This document shows positions 57,916 to 64,000 of a DNA stretch of 64,000 nt, piece by piece. The DNA lies in assembly GCF_017312405.1 (NCBI RefSeq), contig NZ_BLTG01000027.1, positions 54,386 through 118,385 of the forward strand, in the 5' to 3' direction. This DNA is from Mycobacterium sp. PO1 (GTDB lineage: Bacteria; Actinomycetota; Actinomycetes; Mycobacteriales; Mycobacteriaceae). Both the position numbers and the translations under genes were made by a program. Each line of letters starts with the position of its first letter. Position 1 is the stretch's first letter. The notes below the pieces were generated by a model. That model was not told the origin of the DNA. It did no database searches and saw nothing but the letters and a program-made list of their open reading frames with translations.

Positions 57916-57929
57916 GGTATTTTCATACC
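57916..57929. promoter_or_regulatory. XRE operator dyad 2
   Basis: GGTAT-TTTC-ATACC, whose whole 14 nt is the reverse complement of dyad 1. The dyads are 32 bp apart centre to centre (three helical turns), and this one lies 23 nt before the aminopeptidase start. Confidence 0.75.
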
Positions 57930-57951
57930 GGTTCTCGACGAAAGGACCCCG

Positions 57952-58731
57952 GTGCTGGAACTCAAAACCCCGTCGGAGATCGCTGCGATGCGGGTGACCG
58001 GCGCGTTCATCGCCGACCTGCTCGACGACCTTGCCAGGCGCACCCAACCGGGAGTGAACCTGCTCGAGCTCGAACAGCGCGCCCGCACGCTCATCTCCGA
58101 CCGCGGCGCGCAGTCCTGCTACTGGGACTACGCCCCCTCCTTCGGGCGCGGACCCTTCCGCAACGTCATCTGCCTGTCGGTGAACGACGCGGTCCTGCAC
58201 GGCCTGCCCCACGACTACGTCCTGCGCGACGCCGACGTGCTCAAGATGGACATTGCGGTGTCCATCGACGGCTGGGTGGCCGACTCCGCGCGCAGCGTCA
58301 TCGTGGGCACCGCCCGACCGCAGGACCGGCGCCTGGTCGCCGCGACCGAAGCCGCGCTCGCGGCAGGCATCGCCGCCGCCCGGCCCGGCAACCGACTCGG
58401 CGACATCTCGGCCGCGATCGGCGCGGTCGCCGCCGAGTACGGCTACCCCGTCAACACCGAGTTCGGCGGTCACGGCATCGGACGCACCATGCATGAGGAC
58501 CCCCACGTCTGTAACACCGGCCGCGCGGGCCGTGGCCTGAAATTGCTCCCCGGCATGACCCTGGCGCTGGAACCCTGGTTCGCCGCGGGCACGGACAGAA
58601 TCGTCTACGACCCGGACGGATGGACGATCCGCTCGGCCGACGGTTCTCGCACCGCCCACAGCGAGCACACCGTCGCGATCACCGACGGACCAGCCCAGGT
58701 GCTCACCGAGAGCCGGGGCGACCGAGGATGA
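57952..58731 (+). CDS. Type I methionine aminopeptidase-like M24 peptidase
   Basis: 259-residue M24A metallopeptidase. Metal ligands appear as Asp in KMDIAVSIDG and VADSARS, His in GHGIGRTMHEDPH, Glu in LALEPWF and Glu in SEHTVAI. It removes N-terminal methionine or a related residue. Mycobacteria already have housekeeping copies, so this one, paired with its own XRE regulator, is probably conditional. GTG start supported by AAAGGA at 8-9 nt. Confidence 0.9.
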   Translation: MLELKTPSEIAAMRVTGAFIADLLDDLARRTQPGVNLLELEQRARTLISDRGAQSCYWDYAPSFGRGPFRNVICLSVNDAVLHGLPHDYVLRDADVLKMDIAVSIDGWVADSARSVIVGTARPQDRRLVAATEAALAAGIAAARPGNRLGDISAAIGAVAAEYGYPVNTEFGGHGIGRTMHEDPHVCNTGRAGRGLKLLPGMTLALEPWFAAGTDRIVYDPDGWTIRSADGSRTAHSEHTVAITDGPAQVLTESRGDRG

Positions 58732-58868
58732 GTTCGACGAATCTGACGGCGCGTGTCACGGATCGGTCCGCGACACGCCGCCCCGTCACCGGCGAAATCC
58801 TGAGAATCGACTGGTAGGCGGGTAAGTTCATCGTGGGCGGGTTTATCGATCGGTAGGTGGGGATCGCC

Positions 58869-60179
58869 ATGAAGGTTTCCGGACGTGCGGTTTTGGCCGC
58901 CGGCGTCGCGGCGCTGACCGGCGGCGCGCTGGCTTTCACGCCCTCGGTACTCCCCTCGTCGATGCGGACCATCGAGGTGCTCCCGCCGGTGGCGTTCACC
59001 GCCGACAGCACGGCGCTTCCGGTCTCCGACGAAGAAGTGCGCGCCGCTCTGGAGCTGATCCGCGACGTTTCGACCGCTCCCGGCCACGGCAAGATCACGA
59101 TCCGCCTCGGCACCGACGAGGGATCCCACGCACTGGCGGCCGCGCTGCCGGCGGCCAACGTCGCCGACGAGGTCCACCGCGCCCCCGCCGTCGCGCGCAG
59201 CACCGCCGATCCCGATGATCCCGGCGATCCCGCGTCGGATGTAGCGGCGCTGGAAGAACCGGGCGAAGACCCGGTGGTGCTCAACGCGGCGTCCGACATC
59301 ATCAACGACGTCTACGCCGTCACCCGGTACTGGGCGAACTACGTATCCCTGGAACTTGGCCCCTGGCTGATCAACTGGGTGCCGTTCGGCTACCTGATCT
59401 CCGACCAGATCTACATCTGGTACCCGGATTTCGTGCTCCCCGTCGTGGACAGCTTCGTCTACGACTTCCTCGACCCGGTAGTCAACAACCCGCTCGATCT
59501 GGGGGTCTGGGTCACCGGCATCGGCGACATCATCAACACCGCCGTCTCCGGCGTCTACAACGGCATTGTCAGCGAGATCCAGTACGTGCTGGACTTCGGC
59601 TGGTTCCCGATTCCGCTGCCGCCGCTGCCCGACTTCCCGCTTCCGTTCGCCGCGGACTCGACAGAGGTCGCCGTCACGCTGGCGGCCAGCGAGGCCGACC
59701 CCACCACCGAAGCTGCGGAAGACACCCAGGCGACCGAGCAGACAGAGGCGGCCGAGACCGCCGACACTGCTGAGGCCACCGAGGGCGCCGGCGCAGTCGC
59801 CGGTGAGGTCGCCGACCCGGAGACGCCCACCGAGGGCGACGCCGAGCAGACCGGCGAGGAGACCGGCGAGGTGACCGAGGAAGTCGTCGACGACGCCGGA
59901 GAGGTCGCCGAGGACACGGAGGCTCCCGTCGAGGAACCGGCCGCCGACGAATCCGGCGAGACCGTCCCCGATGTCGACGAGTCGACCGATGAGGCTGCCG
60001 ACGAAACGTTGGACGAGATCATCGACGAGGCCCTCGATGACGGCGACGCGTCGGCCGACGGCGAGACCGAGCACGCCGAGACCGGTGACACCGGCACCGG
60101 TAGCGAGGTCACGACCGACGCTGACTCTGACTCGACGGGCGCAGACACCCAAGCCGGCGACACCGCTTCCGGCGAGTGA
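58869..60179 (+). CDS. Secreted protein with long acidic Thr/Glu/Asp-rich tail
   Basis: 436 residues. Signal peptide about 1-25 (GRAVLAAGVAALTGGALAFT). A folded middle (about 130-250) is rich in Trp/Tyr/Pro (TRYWANYVSLELGPWLINWV), similar in style to secreted PE/PPE-like or lipase-associated mycobacterial proteins. The C-terminal 170 residues are almost wholly acidic, Thr- and Ala-rich, and likely disordered. ATG at 58869 chosen after AGGTGGGG; function unknown. Confidence 0.82.
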   Translation: MKVSGRAVLAAGVAALTGGALAFTPSVLPSSMRTIEVLPPVAFTADSTALPVSDEEVRAALELIRDVSTAPGHGKITIRLGTDEGSHALAAALPAANVADEVHRAPAVARSTADPDDPGDPASDVAALEEPGEDPVVLNAASDIINDVYAVTRYWANYVSLELGPWLINWVPFGYLISDQIYIWYPDFVLPVVDSFVYDFLDPVVNNPLDLGVWVTGIGDIINTAVSGVYNGIVSEIQYVLDFGWFPIPLPPLPDFPLPFAADSTEVAVTLAASEADPTTEAAEDTQATEQTEAAETADTAEATEGAGAVAGEVADPETPTEGDAEQTGEETGEVTEEVVDDAGEVAEDTEAPVEEPAADESGETVPDVDESTDEAADETLDEIIDEALDDGDASADGETEHAETGDTGTGSEVTTDADSDSTGADTQAGDTASGE

Positions 60180-60266
60180 GTTCGCCCGCGCACCAAGTCA
60201 TTACCAAAGTCGAACGACGACGCTGACGCTGCTGCTCACACCGCTACGAGTCCCTACTATCGGGGC

Positions 60267-60758
60267 ATGCCGGTACCCGACAAGCCGCTTCAGCACCAGG
60301 AGTCGGTGTGGGATTACCCTCGCCCGCCACGGCTGGAGAAGTTCGCCGGATCGATCACTGTCGAGTTGGGCGGGCAGGTCATCGCCAGCACGGATCGGGC
60401 CTGGCGAGTGCTCGAGACCAGCCACCCGCCAACGTATTACCTGCCGGGCGACTGTTTCGCGGACGGAGTCCTGCGACCGGCGAGCGGCTCGTCGTGGTGT
60501 GAGTGGAAAGGCCAGGCCAGCTACTTCGACCTGGTGACGCCTGCCGCCGAGGCGTCGCGCGCGGGGTGGACCTATCTGAACCCGACGCCCGGATTCGCCG
60601 ACATCGCCGGGGCCGTCGCCGTGATGGCCTCACTGGTGGATCGGTGCACCGTCAACGGTGAGACCGTGATCCCGCAGCCCGGCGGCTTCTACGGCGGATG
60701 GATCACGAGCTGGATCGCCGGTCCGTTCAAAGGCGGCCCGGGATCGATGGGGTGGTGA
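60267..60758 (+). CDS. DUF427 domain protein
   Basis: 163 residues of the DUF427 family, compact beta proteins of unknown function. The family's PPTYYLPGDCF (about 52-62), WCEWKGQASYFDL (about 74-86) and C-terminal GGFYGGWITSW segments are clear. No signal peptide. Stand-alone gene. Confidence 0.9.
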   Translation: MPVPDKPLQHQESVWDYPRPPRLEKFAGSITVELGGQVIASTDRAWRVLETSHPPTYYLPGDCFADGVLRPASGSSWCEWKGQASYFDLVTPAAEASRAGWTYLNPTPGFADIAGAVAVMASLVDRCTVNGETVIPQPGGFYGGWITSWIAGPFKGGPGSMGW

Positions 60759-61075
60759 ACCCGGCAGACGGGTAGCTCCGCGACCTTCCGGCCAGCAAAT
60801 GGCGCAGGCGTGCGTCAACGCCAACCGGCGCAACCTCGTCTGCCATCAGAGTCAGGCGATGCGAGGGCTCCGTGGCGCTGTGCCCGCACAGTGGCGCAGC
60901 GGCGTTTCGCAGTGATCGAAGGTTTGCCAGCCCAGCATCAACGATGACAGCGACCGCCCCCGAGTTCCGGGTTCCGAACGCGGGAGACTGTCGGGGAACG
61001 GTTCGATCGCGGGCACCATTCTCGGCAATCGTGCGTGCAAACAGAGCCGACGGCTTCTAATGAATCGGTGAGCAA
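60759..61075. other. 317-bp region without genes
   Basis: Between the DUF427 and GGDEF genes. No credible coding frame or RNA gene. A weak inverted pair GGCAGACG (near 60764) / CGTCTGCC (near 60838) with a spacer of about 66 nt is present; I see nothing else. Confidence 0.6.
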
Positions 61076-62200
61076 ATGTCAGGGGGGCGGCTCGCCGCGT
61101 ATCGCGCAGACTCCATGCCGGGGGTGAGCAGAGCGACTCAACGCTGGTGGTCGTGGTGGCGGCAGCCCGATCAGTTCGTCCGGATGACGTGGTTCCTGCG
61201 CGACCACGGCATGGTCCGATCCACCCAGAACATCATGGCGTTCGTCGCGTTCTCCTCCGCGCTGGTCCCCTCGAGCATTTTCTTGTCGTTCGGCGCGCCG
61301 GCGCTGGCCACCGTGTTGGTGTGCGCCGCGTCGGCGTCGGTCGGTCTGGGGATGACATTCTTCTGGCTGACCCGCTGGCCGACCCGGCGCCAGTCCATCG
61401 TCGCGGTATCCGCGGGTGTTCTCTGTGTCGCCGGATGGTCCGTGGCCGGCCCGGGAACCGTCGTACCGGCGTTGTCGTGCACCGCTTTCGCGATAACCGG
61501 GGCCTATCTCGCGTTCTTCCACAGCGTCAAGCTAATGACCGCCAATGTCGTGTTGGCAGTCGCCACCGGGGCGGTGCTGACGGTGCGCATCGCCGACGAC
61601 GTCGGCTGGCCGGTGGCGCTCTCGGCGTTCTGGACTCTCTGGCTGCTCAACACCGCGGTGCCCATCGCGGTCCGCAGCATGGCGTGGGCGTTGACCCACT
61701 ACGTCGAGCGGGCGAACACCGATCCGCTGACCGGGCTGCTGAACCGGCGCGGATTCCTCGACGAGGTGTGCCGGCTGCTCGACGACAACGCCGGCTGCGC
61801 CGTTCTGATCACCGCCATGGTGGATCTCGACGACTTCAAGCGCGTCAACGACGTCAGCGGCCACGCCGCCGGCGACCACATCCTGGGCGTGGTGAGCGCG
61901 GTGCTGCACACCCTGTTCCCGCGGCGATCAGCGATCTGCCGTTCCGGCGGGGAAGAATTCCTGATCGCGCTGTGCGCCGAGGAGGGTGAATCCATCGCCG
62001 ACGTCGGCGACGAGATCTGCGCGGCGATCAAGCGCAGGGCTCTGGGAGTCACCGCGAGCGTCGGGGTGGCCACGGCACGGCCCGGACGGTTGTCGAAGCC
62101 CGACATCGAACGACTCCTCGCGGGCCAGATCGCCGCAGCCGATGCGGCGATGTACGCGGCCAAGAGGCTCGGCGGCGACCGGGCCAGCGTCGCGTCGTGA
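61076..62200 (+). CDS. Membrane-bound diguanylate cyclase (GGDEF)
   Basis: 374 residues: about six transmembrane helices (about 45-195), then a GGDEF domain with DPLTGLLNRRGFLDEV (about 216-231) and the active-site loop S-G-G-E-E-F (RSGGEEFLIAL). GGEEF is a functional variant, so synthesis of cyclic di-GMP is likely; no EAL domain. ATG start at 61076 has weak ribosome-binding sequence. Confidence 0.92.
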   Translation: MSGGRLAAYRADSMPGVSRATQRWWSWWRQPDQFVRMTWFLRDHGMVRSTQNIMAFVAFSSALVPSSIFLSFGAPALATVLVCAASASVGLGMTFFWLTRWPTRRQSIVAVSAGVLCVAGWSVAGPGTVVPALSCTAFAITGAYLAFFHSVKLMTANVVLAVATGAVLTVRIADDVGWPVALSAFWTLWLLNTAVPIAVRSMAWALTHYVERANTDPLTGLLNRRGFLDEVCRLLDDNAGCAVLITAMVDLDDFKRVNDVSGHAAGDHILGVVSAVLHTLFPRRSAICRSGGEEFLIALCAEEGESIADVGDEICAAIKRRALGVTASVGVATARPGRLSKPDIERLLAGQIAAADAAMYAAKRLGGDRASVAS

Positions 62201-62238
62201 GCTCGCCGCCTGCCGAGGCGCTGTGGCACACTGAGCCC

Positions 62239-62457
62239 ATGGCCGAGCGACTCAGTCGGGTGGAGATTTTCAAGGACGCCGCCCAGGACATCGTCGAGTC
62301 CGGGGCGTCGACCGTGGGCGAGGTGGCGTCGATCATCACCGGCGCGGTCAGAGATGTCGCGACCGCCGTCGGCGGGTTCGCAACCGATGCATTCGAGATC
62401 CGCGACGGCATGCGCACCGCGGCGCGCGACAATGAACCCGAGCTGTCAGACGACTGA
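62239..62457 (+). CDS. Small conserved protein
   Basis: 72 residues from the ATG at 62239 (MAERLSRVEIFKDAAQDIVE). A GTG at 62197 overlapping the GGDEF stop by 4 nt would give 86 residues. It has an amphipathic helix followed by an Ala/Gly/Val-rich hydrophobic stretch (VGEVASIITGAVRDVATAVG), suggesting membrane association. No known function. Its 3' end overlaps the convergent DUF998 gene by 12 nt. Confidence 0.7.
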   Translation: MAERLSRVEIFKDAAQDIVESGASTVGEVASIITGAVRDVATAVGGFATDAFEIRDGMRTAARDNEPELSDD

Positions 62458-63027
62458 GCGGGCCCGCAGGATCGTCACGCCGGCGAGCAGCTCCCACGCG
62501 ATGATCGGGTAGACCGCTCCTCGCTCGACCAGCCCCACCGGCAGCGAGGCGCCGTTGACGCCGTCGATGACCAGCACAGCGAGGCACAGCAGCCCGACAG
62601 CGCCGAGGGCCACCCCGGCCCGCCGGAACCACTGCCCCGCCCCGAGCGAGCGGCTGCCGAGGGCGCCCAGGATCACCGCGACGTTGCCGCCGATGATGGC
62701 CATGCCCGCACCGATCACGTGTGCTGCGGTACCACTGGGAAAGCCGCCGACGCCGACGTTGCCGAGGGCGTTCACCGCGGCGGCGACGACGAAGGCCCGC
62801 CCCATCCAGCCGAGCCCCACGCTGCGGACCACCAGCACGGCGCCGATCAAGAACAGCACGCCGTGCAGCATGAACGCCCGGTTCATCAGTCCGGACACGC
62901 CGAGCTCACTGATGTAGTCGTCGAGGTAGCTGTAACTCTCCATACCGGTTGCCGTCACCGCTTCGGCGGTCAGGTAGACCGCCGCACCGACCAGCCACGT
63001 TCCTGCGGCGGCACGTATCGAAGCCAT
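62446..63027 (-). CDS. DUF998 family membrane protein
   Basis: 193 residues with about six helices and the family-typical DDYISELGVSG segment after helix 1 (about 35-45). Function unknown. ATG at 63027; a TTG at 63033 has better spacing to AAAGGA. Convergent overlap of 12 nt with the small protein gene. Confidence 0.85.
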   Translation of the reverse strand: MASIRAAAGTWLVGAAVYLTAEAVTATGMESYSYLDDYISELGVSGLMNRAFMLHGVLFLIGAVLVVRSVGLGWMGRAFVVAAAVNALGNVGVGGFPSGTAAHVIGAGMAIIGGNVAVILGALGSRSLGAGQWFRRAGVALGAVGLLCLAVLVIDGVNGASLPVGLVERGAVYPIIAWELLAGVTILRARSVV

Positions 63028-63125
63028 TGACAAACCAGGTCCTTTCACCGGCCGAGTGGCAGGTGAGTCGCCGGATTCCGCAACCTTACCCACTGATCTT
63101 GATAGTTGAACTAAGCTTTGCCGCC

Positions 63126-63392
63126 GTGGCTAGATTCACTGTGCTGACCTGTGCCGTTGCGGTCACTTTCGCCGTCGCACCGGCAGCGTACGCCGCCCCG
63201 AGCCCCGTTCCGCTGCAGCCTGGATCATCGTGCGACCCGAACTACTCGGGGGCGTGCGTCCCCATCGACAGTGACGTCGACTGCGCCGGCGGCAGCGGCA
63301 ACGGCCCGTCGTATGTCTCCGGTCCGGTCACCGTGGTCGGCACCGACATCTACGGCCTGGACCGCGACGGCAACGGCACCGGTTGCGAGTAA
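63126..63392 (+). CDS. Small secreted excalibur-domain protein
   Basis: 88 residues: signal peptide about 1-24 (ending AYAAPS) and a C-terminal D-R-D-G-N-G-T-G-C-E motif, the excalibur calcium-binding signature. Two more cysteines (SSCDPNYSGAC) may form disulfides. GTG start at 63126. Convergent with the PASTA-like lipoprotein gene. Confidence 0.85.
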   Translation: MARFTVLTCAVAVTFAVAPAAYAAPSPVPLQPGSSCDPNYSGACVPIDSDVDCAGGSGNGPSYVSGPVTVVGTDIYGLDRDGNGTGCE

Positions 63393-63407
63393 GCGGCGGT
63401 CACTTGA

Positions 63408-63755
63408 TCAGGGCACGAACCGCACACTGATCGGGGCATCGGTGGGGATCACCTCCCCCGGCGACGGCTCTTGCCAGCCAATCTGTTTCGGCAGACAGGC
63501 GGAGTTGGTGACATCCTCGCCTCTCTGCAACGCGCCATGCCACCCTGCGTCGCGCAACAGTGGTTCCGCCTCGGTCCAGTCCATGCACTGCAGTGCGGGC
63601 ATGACGAGAGTCGCCGGCCCAGACTTCGGTGAGTTCGTCTGCTCAGTCGCCGCTGACGGCGGCTGACCGCCGGAACAAGCCGCCGCGACACCGACGACGC
63701 ACGCAGCCGCCGCGATTCCGCCCAACGCTCGCCGCCGGGCATTCGTCTCTGTCAT
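63408..63755 (-). CDS. Putative lipoprotein with PASTA-like domain
   Basis: 115 residues. Signal sequence with lipobox VAAAC (ALGGIAAAACVVGVAAACSGG, Cys about 28). The mature part (TLVMPALQCMDWTEAEPLL and the end PTDAPISVRFVP) resembles a single PASTA unit, a domain that often binds peptidoglycan or beta-lactams. ATG at 63755 is supported by GGAGG upstream; the frame continues upstream only because it joins a transposase remnant. Confidence 0.8.
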   Translation of the reverse strand: MTETNARRRALGGIAAAACVVGVAAACSGGQPPSAATEQTNSPKSGPATLVMPALQCMDWTEAEPLLRDAGWHGALQRGEDVTNSACLPKQIGWQEPSPGEVIPTDAPISVRFVP

Positions 63756-63797
63756 CTGGCCTCCGCCAAGCATTCGACCGTGATCCATGTCTATCGC

Positions 63798-63881
63798 GGC
63801 GGCCTGCGAGATCGACAAGCCATCGCTGATCACCGCCAACACAGCCTGATACCGCTGCTCAGCCACGCTCAACTCCCTCAT
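63798..63881 (-). pseudogene. 5' remnant of an IS481-family transposase
   Basis: 28 codons from the ATG at 63881 (MRELSVAEQRYQAVLAVISD onward) match the N-terminus of actinobacterial IS481-type transposases. After ISQAA the frame runs into unrelated sequence leading to the lipoprotein gene, so the rest of the transposase is gone. Confidence 0.75.
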
Positions 63882-63889
63882 CCAGGGAG

Positions 63890-63945
63890 TGTCAAGGGTC
63901 AGCCGAAACAACTGTCACGCATCAGCCGAAACACTGTCATTCATC
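63890..63945. mobile_element. Probable IS481-type end sequence
   Basis: Upstream of the transposase remnant: two direct repeats TCAGCCGAAACA(A)CTGTCA (63899 and 63922) after GTCAAGGG. The layout fits an insertion-sequence end; the matching opposite end is not in the window. Confidence 0.55.
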
Positions 63946-64000
63946 AACGAAGGCGAAAAGTCACACTTCACCCGACGTAATGGGCTTGACCCCGTTTGGT

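Noticed and set aside
60759..61075. Cyclic-di-GMP riboswitch upstream of the GGDEF gene
   Set aside because: No recognisable GEMM-type core; only a weak 8-bp inverted pair is present.

Overview
The window is high-GC actinobacterial DNA, most likely from a fast-growing Mycobacterium (Mycolicibacterium). The best evidence is a complete mycolic-acid FAS-II cluster in the order aceE, mabR, fabD, acpM, kasA, kasB, accD6 (about 8.5-18.3 kb). It is preceded by ahpE, a DUF3052 gene and a small lipoprotein gene, the arrangement of M. tuberculosis Rv2238c-Rv2247. Synteny continues patchily to mscR plus a metallo-beta-lactamase gene (the Rv2259-Rv2260 equivalents). Beyond about 32 kb the content looks accessory. 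All identifications come from reading the sequence and recalled family knowledge; no searches were run.

Layout. 0-6.4 kb: an amine/amide catabolic group of amidohydrolase (cut by the window edge), copper amine oxidase, APC permease and divergent tandem universal stress protein. 6.4-8.4 kb: tRNA-Val(UAC), a repeat-rich gap, ahpE, DUF3052, lipoprotein. 8.5-18.3 kb: pyruvate dehydrogenase E1 and the FAS-II operon, with a MabR-type palindrome before fabD and a strong hairpin after accD6. 18.3-24.8 kb: a divergent SDR/LysR pair, then a glycerolipid group (glpD, TetR, alkyl-DHAP-synthase-like flavoprotein, diacylglycerol kinase). 24.8-32.8 kb: DUF3145, serine hydrolase, MscS channel, methyltransferase, LuxR regulator, mscR, metallo-hydrolase, SHOCT membrane protein. 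32.9-36.8 kb: SABATH-type methyltransferase, dihydrodipicolinate-reductase-like protein, DUF4185 protein, small secreted protein. 36.9-41.9 kb: a four-gene peptide ABC importer with stop/start overlaps. 42-47.8 kb: an oxidative-catabolism neighbourhood (SDR, TetR, P450, second reductase-like protein, Rieske oxygenase, TetR). 47.8-52.8 kb: AzlCD exporter, alpha/beta hydrolase, large secreted M4 metalloprotease. 53.4-63.9 kb: PhoD phosphatase, NYN/OST-HTH protein, POT transporter, an XRE regulator/methionine aminopeptidase pair, secreted acidic protein, DUF427, GGDEF enzyme, small secreted proteins, and a truncated IS481-like transposase at the right edge.

The most unusual signal is not a gene. 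At four loci (aceE; the MBL hydrolase; the junction of the SABATH methyltransferase and the reductase-like gene; the XRE gene) the last bases of a gene, including its stop codon, have been tandemly copied into the 3' flank. The units (28, 26, 14 and 21 nt) are unrelated in sequence. Two further tandem arrays and a long hairpin fill the 640-bp gap at 52.8-53.4 kb, and two more long intergenic hairpins lie at 6.55 and 42.75 kb.
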